A stretch of DNA of 64,000 nt from Undibacterium pigrum (GCF_003201815.1 NZ_QJKB01000002.1:248001-312000); one strand, 5' to 3'. Shown: positions 17,718 to 26,061, counted from the first letter of the stretch. A program made the numbers and translations. Notes: generated by a model from the sequence alone, not told the origin.

Positions 17718-18986
17718 ATGACCACCCTAGCCCCACGCCAGTTCTTGCTCGACCTCTACACCAGCGCCGTCGCCGCCGTCAGCGCAGAGAAATGCCTGCC
17801 CGCCTTTTTGCCAACACCACCCGCAACAGGCCGCACCCTGGTCATCGGTGCAGGTAAAGGTGCAGCAGCCATGGCCAAAGTAGTGGAAGATCACTGGCAG
17901 GGTGAACTCTCAGGTCTGGTGGTCACCCGCTACGGCCACGGTGCAGACTGTCGAAAGATAGAAGTGGTCGAAGCTGCCCACCCAGTACCCGACGAAGCAG
18001 GCAAGCAGGCCGCAGCGCGCATACTGGATATGGTGCAAGGGCTGGGCAAGGATGATCTGGTACTCTGCCTGATCTCTGGCGGTGGCTCAGCCCTGCTGGC
18101 CCTGCCTGCGGATGGCATCAGCCTCGAACAAAAACAGGCCATCAACAAGGCTTTGCTGAAAAGCGGTGCAGCGATTTCTGAAATGAATTGCGTACGCAAG
18201 CATTTGTCTGCCATCAAGGGTGGCCGCCTGGCACTGGCCTGTGCTCCGGCACGGGTGGTGACCCTGCTGATATCTGACGTACCCGGTGATGAACCTGGCA
18301 TCATCGCCAGTGGCCCCACTCTGCCCGATGCCACGACTTGCGCAGAAGCTCTGGCAGTCTTGCGCAAATACGACATCGCTATTCCAGCAGAAATTTTGCA
18401 GCATCTGGAAAGCGGCAAGGGCGAAACACCCAAGCCAGATGATGCACGTTTTCAAGGTCACAGCCATCATGTCATCGCCACGGCTCAGGAGGCACTCGAA
18501 GCCGCAGCAGCCACTGCCCGTGCAGCAGGCATCACACCGTATATTTTGTCGGATGGCATAGAAGGCGAAGCGCGTGATGTCGCCCTGGTACATGCTGCGC
18601 TCGCGAAGCAGGTTGCCAAACATGGCCAGCCATTCCAGAAGCCTTGCGTATTGATTTCAGGTGGTGAAACCACGGTTACCGTGCGTGGCACAGGGCGTGG
18701 TGGCCGCAATGCAGAGTTTTTGTTGAGCCTGGCAGTGGCACTCGATGGTCATGCAGATATCCACGCCATCGCCTGCGATACCGATGGCATAGATGGCTCG
18801 GAAGATAATGCCGGGGCGCTGTATGCACCAGATTCTGTCGCCCGTGCCGCAGCAAAACAAATACGCGCCCGTAGCCTGCTGGAAAACAATGATGGCTATG
18901 GATTTTTCAGCGCACTCGATGACCTCGTCGTCAGTGGTCCTACCCGCACCAACGTCAACGACTTCAGGGCCATCCTGATTTTATAA
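17718..18986 (+). CDS. ttuD: Glycerate 2-kinase (MOFRL family)
   Basis: The 422-residue protein matches the TtuD/GckA type of glycerate kinase, which makes 2-phosphoglycerate from D-glycerate and ATP. It has GKGAAAMAKVVEDHW, LCLISGGGSALLALP, HLSAIKGGRLA and LISDVPGDEPGIIASGP. Its C-terminal MOFRL domain has LISGGETTVTVRGTGRGGRN and DTDGIDGSEDNAGA. The ATG at 17718 gives the usual start; an upstream in-frame ATG at 17667 adds 17 unlikely residues. It supplies 2-phosphoglycerate upstream of the adjacent pyruvate kinase. Confidence 0.95.
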   Translation: MTTLAPRQFLLDLYTSAVAAVSAEKCLPAFLPTPPATGRTLVIGAGKGAAAMAKVVEDHWQGELSGLVVTRYGHGADCRKIEVVEAAHPVPDEAGKQAAARILDMVQGLGKDDLVLCLISGGGSALLALPADGISLEQKQAINKALLKSGAAISEMNCVRKHLSAIKGGRLALACAPARVVTLLISDVPGDEPGIIASGPTLPDATTCAEALAVLRKYDIAIPAEILQHLESGKGETPKPDDARFQGHSHHVIATAQEALEAAAATARAAGITPYILSDGIEGEARDVALVHAALAKQVAKHGQPFQKPCVLISGGETTVTVRGTGRGGRNAEFLLSLAVALDGHADIHAIACDTDGIDGSEDNAGALYAPDSVARAAAKQIRARSLLENNDGYGFFSALDDLVVSGPTRTNVNDFRAILIL

Positions 18987-19007
18987 GACGCAATCCAGAT
19001 ATCCAGA

Positions 19008-19047
19008 GGCAGCAAGAATCACGGTGCATCGCGCCGTGATGGCTGCC
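19008..19047. other. Two-part hairpin between glycerate kinase and pyk
   Basis: GGCAGC (19008-19013) pairs with GCTGCC (19042-19047), and inside it ATCACGG (19018-19024) pairs with CCGTGAT (19034-19040) around a 9-base loop. No U-tract follows, so it is probably an mRNA-stabilising or processing hairpin rather than a terminator. Confidence 0.65.
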
Positions 19048-19071
19048 GCCTATAACAAATGAAAGCATATT

Positions 19072-20496
19072 ATGCACCGTAGCCGCAAAGCCAAAATTGT
19101 CGCCACCCTGGGTCCTGCCAGCAATAGCAGGGAAATGATCAAGGCACTGTTTGAAGCCGGTGCCGATGTATTCCGTTTCAACTTCAGTCACGGCAGCCAT
19201 GCCGACCATCAATTGCGTTGCCATATCGTGCGTGAGATCGAAGCAGAACTGGGCCGCCCCATCGCCATCCTGGCAGATTTGCAAGGCCCGAAACTGAGGG
19301 TAGGACAATTCAGCGCTGGCCGTGTAATCCTGACAGCAGGACAGGAATTCCTACTCGACAGCGATACTACACCTGGCGACGCAAACCGGGTTTGCCTGCC
19401 ACATCCTGAATTGTTCGCCGTCATCACTGCCGGGCAATCATTGCTGCTAGACGATGGCAAGCTGCGCCTGCAAGTCATGGACAGTGATGCCAGCACCATA
19501 CGCACCCGCGTTATCAATGGCGGTGCCCTGTCTGACCGCAAGGGCGTGAATGTGCCCGACGCGGTCTTGCCGATACCGGCACTGACTGAAAAAGATAAAC
19601 GCGACCTGGCATTTGCAATCGACATGGGGGCAGACTGGATAGCCCTGTCCTTTGTACAAAGACCAGAAGACGTGGCAGAAGCCAAGGCTCTGGTGGCAGG
19701 TCGCGCAGGCGTGCTGGCCAAGCTGGAAAAACCCGCGGCACTCGACAGGCTGGAAGAAATCGTTGCTGTGTCCGACGCCATCATGGTGGCACGTGGCGAC
19801 CTCGGTGTGGAACTGCCACCAGAACGCGTACCCGGTGTGCAAAAACGCATACTGCGGGTTTGCCGCAGCCATGGCAAACCTATCGTCATCGCCACCCAGA
19901 TGCTGGAATCCATGATAGCCGCACCCGTACCTACTCGCGCCGAAGCATCGGATGTTGCCAGCGCAATTTATGATGGAGCAGATGCAGTCATGCTGTCGGC
20001 AGAGTCAGCCAGCGGTGCCTACCCTGTTGCAGCGGTAGAAATCATGGACCGCATCATCTGCGAAGTCGAACGCGACCCTCTGTATAAGAACATGATCGCC
20101 GCCCAGCATGAAACGCCGCAGAATAATAAGGGTGATGCCATCTGCGCCGCCTTGCGTTCAGTCACGCAAATTGTCGGTGCAGTTGCTACGGTGACTTATA
20201 CGAGCTCAGGCCATACCAGCCTGCGTGCCGCACGTGAAAGACCGATGGCACCGATACTCAGCATCACCCCCAGGATAAATACCGCCCGCCGTCTGGCACT
20301 GGTCTGGGGCGTGCATTCCAGCGTCAGCGATATCGTACCCAATGAAGACATACTGGTTGCCACCGCCTGCCGCACCGCCTGGCAGGAGGGGCTGGCGCAA
20401 GTCGGTGAGCAAATAGCTATTACAGCAGGCGTGCCGTTTGGCCAGCCTGGTTCGACAAATCTATTGCGGATAGCCGAGATCTGGCCGCAACCCTGA
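19072..20496 (+). CDS. pyk: Pyruvate kinase
   Basis: The 474-residue enzyme converts phosphoenolpyruvate and ADP to pyruvate and ATP. Signatures are KIVATLGPASNS at the start, FRFNFSHGSHADH, LADLQGPKLRVG, ALSFVQRPEDV, LAKLEKPAALDRL, MVARGDLGVELP, and ATQMLESMI followed by TRAEASDVASAI. Length is normal. It follows glycerate kinase after 85 bp, as in several beta-proteobacterial glyoxylate operons, and completes the path to pyruvate. It converges with the VOC gene, with two bases between stops. Confidence 0.97.
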   Translation: MHRSRKAKIVATLGPASNSREMIKALFEAGADVFRFNFSHGSHADHQLRCHIVREIEAELGRPIAILADLQGPKLRVGQFSAGRVILTAGQEFLLDSDTTPGDANRVCLPHPELFAVITAGQSLLLDDGKLRLQVMDSDASTIRTRVINGGALSDRKGVNVPDAVLPIPALTEKDKRDLAFAIDMGADWIALSFVQRPEDVAEAKALVAGRAGVLAKLEKPAALDRLEEIVAVSDAIMVARGDLGVELPPERVPGVQKRILRVCRSHGKPIVIATQMLESMIAAPVPTRAEASDVASAIYDGADAVMLSAESASGAYPVAAVEIMDRIICEVERDPLYKNMIAAQHETPQNNKGDAICAALRSVTQIVGAVATVTYTSSGHTSLRAARERPMAPILSITPRINTARRLALVWGVHSSVSDIVPNEDILVATACRTAWQEGLAQVGEQIAITAGVPFGQPGSTNLLRIAEIWPQP

Positions 20497-20498
20497 CT

Positions 20499-20873
20499 TT
20501 ATTCCCATACATTGACATCGCTGGCCGTATGGAAATCTGGCCGCTGGGGATTAACGACGCAAAACCGGTGTCCAGTCGGCGCTTCCATGACGACCCAGCG
20601 TTCCATGACTTTGACGATCTTGGCACCGAGTTTTTCCAGACGCTGGACCTCAGCTTCCTTGTTGTCGGTTTCTATGTCGAGATGTATGCGGCTGGGGTGC
20701 TCAACCTTTTGCAAGAGCATTTTCGGACCAGTGGGGGTGGCTTCAAGAACCACGTATTTGTCGTCTGCATCCCCGGCCGGATAAGCCAGCGCAGCAGCCC
20801 AGAAATTGGCTCCCGGTTCGATATCATCCACCTGGCAATCAATCACAAAACATGCCAATCTACTTTTATGCAT
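20499..20873 (-). CDS. VOC (glyoxalase-like) family protein
   Basis: The 124-residue protein has the vicinal-oxygen-chelate fold pattern: CFVIDCQVDDIEPGANFWAAALAY at the N-terminus, HLDIETDNKEAEVQRLEKLGAK in the second module, and a C-terminal GHRFCVVNPQRPDF strand. It resembles glyoxalase-like DUF proteins rather than a true glyoxalase I. GGAG lies before the ATG. Substrate unknown. Confidence 0.85.
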   Translation of the reverse strand: MHKSRLACFVIDCQVDDIEPGANFWAAALAYPAGDADDKYVVLEATPTGPKMLLQKVEHPSRIHLDIETDNKEAEVQRLEKLGAKIVKVMERWVVMEAPTGHRFCVVNPQRPDFHTASDVNVWE

Positions 20874-20933
20874 ATTGAGCTCCGTTCATTTGTGTGGATG
20901 TACAGAATATCAAAAAATTAGAATTCATTGCAT

Positions 20934-20965
20934 AAAAAAGGGGCAGACATTTGCATGTCTGCCCC
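20934..20965 (-). terminator. Rho-independent terminator of the collagenase gene
   Basis: A perfect 11-bp stem, GGGGCAGACAT (20940-20950) with ATGTCTGCCCC (20955-20965), encloses TTGC. On the minus strand six T follow. It is 64 bp beyond the M9 protease stop. Confidence 0.9.
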
Positions 20966-21028
20966 AACACCTTGTTACACTTTTCTTATAATGGCTGCTT
21001 CGTGCCTGGCAAACAGCCAGTTTTTTAA

Positions 21029-23275
21029 TCAGTCATAGGTTGCAGAAACATTGACGCCAGCAAAACTTTGTCTCGCGTTCAGCATGATGTAGTACCAGCG
21101 GTTGGCAGTTGGATTGCTGATCGTCACGCTTTCATCATTACCGCTCTTGACGGAAGCATAGTCATAGATACCTGTGCTTGGATATTTGTCCATGGACACA
21201 TACATATCCACATCACCAGTACCGCCACTTGTTGTCAGCTTCAGGTTTTTCGCACCTGCTGGCACCATGATGTAGGCATAGGTCTGTGTGCTGGAAGCAT
21301 AACCACGTTTTACGCAGTTTTTACCCAGGTAACTACCGGCAGGGCAATCAGGAAGGCTGTTGTCGACTGGCAGTGGTGGTTCGCCTGCAGTAGTGACTGT
21401 CGCCATCCATGTGCTGAATTCATTGTCGTAGCGTGTGCCTATATTGTTCATATAGGTTTGGTAGCCATCATAATCACCAACACGGAACTTGGCGATGACA
21501 GCATCCACATCATTGCGATGTTTTTCCATCATGAAGCGGGTTGCCATGTAGCCCCAGTTATAGGCACGTGTCACATAATCAGACATGGAATAAGTATTGC
21601 CGAAAATTTGGCTGAGCTTATAGTTAGTGCCTGTTCTGGTCGCGTCTATGGCTTTCTGGTTATTGTTTTTCAATGACAAGTATTCAGCTATGCCTTCTAT
21701 CCACCAGACGGTAGGCTTGGCAGTACCAGCACCGAAATCACCCTTCATGTCGAAACGGCCATCGAGATAATGCACGTATTCATGTTGCAGATTCCAGACC
21801 TGAAAAGTCGGGCGCAGCCATGATGCTTCATGCGCTACAAAACGTGCCTGGTTACCGACAACACTAGGGTCGCCTTCCAGATACATGCCGCCATTATTGG
21901 TGTCGATACCGTACAGCAGGGATGCATATTTGCCATAGTTGGTATAGTCATCAAATACCACCACTTCCAGTGCAGTATTGTTGTCACCGGCTACTGGCTG
22001 ACGCTTGCTTTGCAACATGGTATGGAAATAATTTTCTTCTGCTGCCAGCATGGCGCAAGAATCCTGCATCTGTGCCGTAGTCATGTCCTGAGCACGGATC
22101 TTCAGGCTAGGGCTGCAAGTGTAATTATTTTTCAGGATGGTATTGGCCAGTGTGGTCTCGTAATTGCAAGTGCCATACTCAGCGCAATTGGCGTTGTCAT
22201 AGTATTTGACAGCAGATGCAGCATTGAGCCACATCATGGCATCAGTACCTGTCATGGTGGAATGACTGAGCTGGTACTTGACCATGGGTTTGACCGTAGG
22301 TAACTGGTTAGGATATTGCATGAAGCGGAAAGCTTCATTTTCAGTATCGCTCAGTTGATATTCCCGCGGTGTTCCCAGCAAGGCTGTTTTGTTGTTGACG
22401 ATAAAATTGTTCAATGCGGTCGCATAGGACAAATCACTGCGCAACAGTGGCAATGCATCAGGGCGTGAGTGACCATAGAACAGTACTGTCAGCGCAGCTG
22501 TATAGCCATCCGCTGCAGTATCTGCTTTCAAGGCATCACTGGCTGTTGGATTGGATGGTGTATTGGTGTAGCGCGTGATGATATTTTTTACGCTGGACAG
22601 ATAGTAGGCTTCATCATGCAGATTGGTCACCAGTTTCAGGGTCTCTGCTGCTGTGCTTGGTCCTGCGGTATTGGTCTTGAACAGTTGATTACCATCGACC
22701 AGTTGTTTGATAGGGGCGCGCATGCTGGTCAGCAAGTTGGCCGCAGGTGCCGGGATGGTGTTACCGCCAGCCAGATAATAACCCGCACGCAGGTAAATGA
22801 TCAGGTTGACCAGGTTCATATTGGTGGCATTGTAGTTCGCCGCTTCTTGTGCGAAGCGGTTCACGACTGCTGTGAAATTGGCTGGCGAATACACCTTGGC
22901 AGCATCAGTTGCGTTCAGCGAAAACAGGCCGTAATGGCATTCATAGCTAGGCAGATTAACGATGTAAGTTGCCAGTGCGTCGCCGCTGTAGCCAGCCAGG
23001 GTCGCCATGTTTTTGCAGTCAGCCGATGGTGGTGGTGCCATCAGACTTCTTTGCTTGTCAACGATGCCCAGATCCAGACGCGTGCCGTTTGTCGGTGGCA
23101 GATTGAATTTTTTTTGCTCTGCTGTCGGTGGCAAACTTTGTCTTTGATGCGGCATCGGTGCTTGTTTCAAGCGTGTATGCCCTTCTGTTTCTGCAGCTTG
23201 TACAACTTGCATGAAGCCTGTCAAGCTGAGAGCCAATAGTCCGGCCACGCTTGCAATTTTGTTTGGATATAACAT
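21029..23275 (-). CDS. Secreted M9 family collagenase with PPC domain
   Basis: This 748-residue protein begins with a signal peptide ending near QVVQAAE. A long helical activator-like region is followed by the zinc site HEYVH (about residues 498-502) and a downstream Glu in WIEGIAEYL (about 531), the gluzincin pattern of Vibrio-type collagenases. After a Cys-containing linker (DCPAGSYLGKNCVKRG, also seen in Vibrio-type enzymes) a pre-peptidase C-terminal beta domain covers about 660-748 (GGTGDVDMYVSM). It degrades collagen or gelatin outside the cell. It stands alone with its own terminator. Confidence 0.92.
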   Translation of the reverse strand: MLYPNKIASVAGLLALSLTGFMQVVQAAETEGHTRLKQAPMPHQRQSLPPTAEQKKFNLPPTNGTRLDLGIVDKQRSLMAPPPSADCKNMATLAGYSGDALATYIVNLPSYECHYGLFSLNATDAAKVYSPANFTAVVNRFAQEAANYNATNMNLVNLIIYLRAGYYLAGGNTIPAPAANLLTSMRAPIKQLVDGNQLFKTNTAGPSTAAETLKLVTNLHDEAYYLSSVKNIITRYTNTPSNPTASDALKADTAADGYTAALTVLFYGHSRPDALPLLRSDLSYATALNNFIVNNKTALLGTPREYQLSDTENEAFRFMQYPNQLPTVKPMVKYQLSHSTMTGTDAMMWLNAASAVKYYDNANCAEYGTCNYETTLANTILKNNYTCSPSLKIRAQDMTTAQMQDSCAMLAAEENYFHTMLQSKRQPVAGDNNTALEVVVFDDYTNYGKYASLLYGIDTNNGGMYLEGDPSVVGNQARFVAHEASWLRPTFQVWNLQHEYVHYLDGRFDMKGDFGAGTAKPTVWWIEGIAEYLSLKNNNQKAIDATRTGTNYKLSQIFGNTYSMSDYVTRAYNWGYMATRFMMEKHRNDVDAVIAKFRVGDYDGYQTYMNNIGTRYDNEFSTWMATVTTAGEPPLPVDNSLPDCPAGSYLGKNCVKRGYASSTQTYAYIMVPAGAKNLKLTTSGGTGDVDMYVSMDKYPSTGIYDYASVKSGNDESVTISNPTANRWYYIMLNARQSFAGVNVSATYD

Positions 23276-23731
23276 GAATTACGTCTCCCTGATTGTTGAA
23301 AAGTTTAAGCAATACCGCCCCCTTCAGGCTTTTTCATTCGTCAGTTTGTAGACTGACGCCGCCTGAATTTCCGGGAGCAGGTATTTACCAACTCCATATA
23401 TGTGAAAGCAGCAGACATGCATCTGCATGCCGCTGCTTCCTTGTATCAATGCCTGCGCAACCTGATGGCTGTCACCTATTAAAATCAGCGCCGGACATTG
23501 TTTTACCAAATGCAAATATCATTTGGTGGAAATATATTAGTAATATATTTTATAAATATCTAGGCCAAATTTCACAAAACCCTAAAATTGGGCGTTTATT
23601 TAGCAGGGCGGAATTTTAAGTTTGAAAACTCAAAACGGAAAGAATAAAGTTTTGAAAAGTTGTAAAAATGCGTAACAAAAAAATCCCGTAAATCATTAAA
23701 AAATCACATTTTTGAATTTTGATGTTCTTGA
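23276..23731. other. AT-rich non-coding region upstream of the collagenase
   Basis: This part of a 694-bp gap is AT-rich, especially 23520-23720, and holds the collagenase promoter. A 7-bp hairpin, CGTCAGT (23339-23345) with ACTGACG (23352-23358), is the only clear symmetric element. I see no gene. Confidence 0.5.
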
Positions 23732-23760
23732 TTGACAGAAACAGCGGGCAAATTTATGAT
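23732..23760 (+). promoter_or_regulatory. Consensus sigma-70 promoter of the HisRS-like gene leader
   Basis: TTGACA at 23732-23737 (6/6) is followed by exactly 17 bases and then TATGAT at 23755-23760 (5/6). A start near 23766-23768 is expected. It points rightward into the attenuator-like leader. Confidence 0.8.
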
Positions 23761-23766
23761 CAATGC

Positions 23767-23902
23767 ATGATTACTTTTTCCACATTTATTTTGCATGCAG
23801 CATCCCATCAGTCACATCGCTGGCTGGGAGAGCTATTGCTTGGATGAATGTTAAGCCCCATCACTAAGAAAGCCCTCTCAGCCTGCACAGAGGGCTTTTT
23901 TT
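23767..23902 (+). promoter_or_regulatory. Attenuator-like leader with His-containing mini-ORF
   Basis: The predicted RNA starts at or next to an ATG (23767) opening a 26-codon frame ending in TGA at 23845-23847. Its codons 10, 14 and 17 are CAT (His). GGCTGGGAGAGCT (23822-23834) can pair with AGCCCTCTCAGCC (23871-23883) at 12 of 13 positions (one G-U), which would disrupt the terminator stem at 23869-23898. An earlier weak stem (23803-23811 with 23820-23829) overlaps the His codons. This is the layout of a ribosome-mediated His attenuator, though the mini-ORF would be leaderless. Confidence 0.55.
23869..23902 (+). terminator. Terminator in the HisRS-like gene leader
   Basis: AAAGCCCTCT (23869-23878) pairs perfectly with AGAGGGCTTT (23889-23898), followed by more T to 23902. 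It is oriented rightward with no complete gene upstream and lies 67 bp before the HisRS-like start, so it either ends a small RNA or works as an attenuator. Confidence 0.85.
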
Positions 23903-23969
23903 ATTTCTGCTGTCGGCAAGGCGCGCGTTCTTGTACAGCAGATGTTGCAATGCAATGATGGAGTGAAAA

Positions 23970-24605
23970 ATGGAATTAAGAATAGAAGAGCAATGCCGTG
24001 GCGTACGAATTCTGGCCGGTGAAGAAGTGAAACAAAGACGTCGTCTTTTAAACGCTCTGATTGATATCGCAGAAGCAAATGGCTTTAATGAAATCATCTT
24101 GCCTTCCATAGAACCAGCGAGTGTCTACGTCAACAAGGCAGGCCCTGAAGTGCTGTCGCAGATGTATGTTTTTCCAGATAAGAAAGGCCGCTCCTTGTGC
24201 TTGCGTCCTGAAGCCACCGCTACTGTGCAACTCCTCGCCGACAAACACCTGAAGCAAAAGAAAAATCAAAAGTTCTGGTATTTTGAACGCTGCTGGCGCT
24301 ATGAAAAACCGCAGGAAGGGCGCTACCGCGAGTTCTACCAGTTTGGGGTGGAAATCATCAATCCCGATAAACCCTCCTGTCGGGAAGAGCTGCTGGCCAT
24401 GGCAGAACAAATGGTGGCTTTGAAAACAGATGCCTATGAAGTTGCCAGTGCTGTTAAACGTGGCCTGGACTATTACACTGAAGCGGGTTTTGAAATATCA
24501 GTCCCGGCGCTGGGTGCACAAAAGCAGGTAGTTGGCGGTGGCAGCTACAAACAGGGCATAGGTTTTGGCCTGGGCTTTGACAGGCTGATGTTGTGCAATA
24601 AATAA
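23970..24605 (+). CDS. Miniature histidyl-tRNA synthetase-like catalytic core
   Basis: The 211-residue protein matches class II HisRS from its N-terminus through motif 3 but is half the usual length (about 420). Visible parts: motif 1 (GFNEIILPSIEP, 38-49), LRPEAT (78-83), motif 2 (FERCWRYEKPQEGRYREFYQ, 105-124), the His-specific RGLDYY (164-169), GGGSYK where HisRS has GGRYD, and motif 3 GFGLGFDRL with Arg205. The HisRS insertion is reduced to about 25 residues and the anticodon-binding domain is absent. GGAG sits six bases before the ATG. It probably forms histidyl-adenylate for a non-standard acceptor, or is regulatory like HisZ; both are inferences. Confidence 0.8.
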   Translation: MELRIEEQCRGVRILAGEEVKQRRRLLNALIDIAEANGFNEIILPSIEPASVYVNKAGPEVLSQMYVFPDKKGRSLCLRPEATATVQLLADKHLKQKKNQKFWYFERCWRYEKPQEGRYREFYQFGVEIINPDKPSCREELLAMAEQMVALKTDAYEVASAVKRGLDYYTEAGFEISVPALGAQKQVVGGGSYKQGIGFGLGFDRLMLCNK

Positions 24606-24697
24606 AATTCGCTTTGGGAGAGATGCTTGCTGGTGCTTGCGTATCAACTCTCCTTCGCCCTGTGTCAGATACAGCTCTCCATTTATCCCGCAAAATG

Positions 24698-24727
24698 ACC
24701 GTTAAACCCTGACAAGCTACTGTTAAT
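24698..24727 (+). promoter_or_regulatory. Candidate LytTR double binding site
   Basis: Direct repeats ACCGTTAAA (24698-24706) and ACTGTTAAT (24719-24727) start 21 bp apart. Each fits 8 of 9 positions of the LytTR consensus [TA][AC][CA]GTTN[AG][TG] with the usual 12-bp gap. An extended -10 (TGATATTCT, 24758-24766) lies downstream, placing the site where an activator would bind. It precedes the small membrane protein/LytS/LytTR genes and implies autoregulation. Confidence 0.6.
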
Positions 24728-24819
24728 CGCAGCAAGCTATCAGCTGTCCAGAGTGCCTGATATTCTGCCTACATGGATGCAGCAAGTCATCCGGCAAATA
24801 AGAGATAAAGGAGATAAAC

Positions 24820-25140
24820 ATGGATACTCAAACACAAAACACTTTGGTCACCGTTGAAAAAGAAACTAACAGGAGCGATAACATGAGCAGCGCAGACAAC
24901 AACCCTATCCTTGCCTTCGTTAAAAACCTGGCAGATGCACTCAAGTATGTAGGTCGTCATGCTTTCAACTGGGTAATGCAGGCATCATGGAAGAAAATTT
25001 TGCTGACTTCCATCCTGACTTTGATCACTGGCGGTCTGCTGCATCTCTCATCACTGGCAAATGGTTTGGTGTTTGGCGCTATCATCGTCAAATTGTTTGC
25101 TGACAAAGACAGTGCAGCAACAAACCCTCAAACTGAATAA
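24820..25140 (+). CDS. Small membrane protein resembling the adjacent kinase's membrane module
   Basis: The 106-residue protein has a polar N-terminus and a hydrophobic region at about 60-90. ITGGLLHLSSLANGLVFGAI and the following IIVKLFADKDSA align with IVGGALGLGGLMPALVFASF and IIKSLAGGKRSA of the LytS-type kinase 37 bp downstream. Two starts are possible: ATG 24820 with AAGGAGA, and ATG 24883 with AGGAG seven bases before, giving an 85-residue form. It lacks kinase parts. It may associate with the kinase membrane domain as an accessory or inhibitor; that is inference. Confidence 0.8.
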   Translation: MDTQTQNTLVTVEKETNRSDNMSSADNNPILAFVKNLADALKYVGRHAFNWVMQASWKKILLTSILTLITGGLLHLSSLANGLVFGAIIVKLFADKDSAATNPQTE

Positions 25141-25176
25141 GCCGCTGTGAGAACATAAGCGGTAAATGGAACTGGT

Positions 25177-26061
25177 ATGAAACAACGCGACGATAACAAA
25201 GTACTACACCTGATCATGGACATCACCGACACGGTGACCGTGGTCTGGTGGAAGTTCTTTGACTGGCTGGCGGTGGTGCCCTGGTCATCCTTACTGGGCA
25301 TCTCGCTGGTTGCCATGATAGTAGGCGGCGCGCTGGGTCTGGGTGGCCTCATGCCAGCACTGGTGTTTGCTTCTTTTATTATCAAGAGTCTGGCGGGCGG
25401 CAAGCGCAGTGCAGAAATTGCTGCTACCGCTGCCGCAACCAGGGCAGATGTTGAAGCACTGGAACGCCGTTTGCTGGAAGCCGAAATGGCCGCCCTGCAA
25501 GCACAGATAGAACCGCACTTTTTGTTCAATACCCTGGCGTTGATAGGCCAGCTCATAGAAACCAATCCGGCACAAGCCACGATAGTGCATCAACACTTGA
25601 TCAAATACCTGCGTTCGGCCATGCCGCAAATGCGCGACAAGGGTAATGGCAAGCTGGGCCAGCAAATGGACATGTGCCGTGCTTACCTGAACATCATGCA
25701 GGCCCGCATGCAAGAGCGCCTTAGCTACAATATAGACCTGCCATCCGAGCTGGAATTTTTGCCCTTCCCTTCGATGATGATACAAACCCTGGTTGAAAAT
25801 TCCATCAAGCATGGCCTGGAACCCAAGACCACGGGTGGGCATATCAGTATCACGGCCAAACAGGTAGATGGACAGTTGCTGGTGGAAGTAAGTGACAACG
25901 GCATGGGCTTTGACCTGCATGCAGATGATGGCATGGGCCTGACGAATATACGTGAGCGCCTGAAAGTCCTGTATTCAGGAAAAGCGCAACTCGTCATTGA
26001 AGCACCACAGGCTGGTGGTGCAGTCGTCGGCATACTTGTGCCTGTAGACAGCAAGCCATAA
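25177..26061 (+). CDS. LytS/YpdA-type sensor histidine kinase
   Basis: The 294-residue protein has a short N-terminus with two hydrophobic segments (about 25-70) and no large sensor domain. The His_kinase motif ALQAQIEPHFLFNTLALIGQ carries the phosphorylated His, and an HATPase domain has TLVENSIKHGLEP (N box) and DNGMGFDLHADDGMGLTNIRERL (G boxes). It presumably phosphorylates the LytTR regulator encoded 45 bp downstream. The upstream small protein mimics its membrane segment. The signal is unknown. Confidence 0.92.
   Translation: MKQRDDNKVLHLIMDITDTVTVVWWKFFDWLAVVPWSSLLGISLVAMIVGGALGLGGLMPALVFASFIIKSLAGGKRSAEIAATAAATRADVEALERRLLEAEMAALQAQIEPHFLFNTLALIGQLIETNPAQATIVHQHLIKYLRSAMPQMRDKGNGKLGQQMDMCRAYLNIMQARMQERLSYNIDLPSELEFLPFPSMMIQTLVENSIKHGLEPKTTGGHISITAKQVDGQLLVEVSDNGMGFDLHADDGMGLTNIRERLKVLYSGKAQLVIEAPQAGGAVVGILVPVDSKP

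Noticed and set aside
23763..23867. Alternative leader frame with His codons starting at 23763
   Set aside because: Its ATG lies upstream of the transcription start predicted from the promoter, and its His codons are not placed to influence the competing stems.
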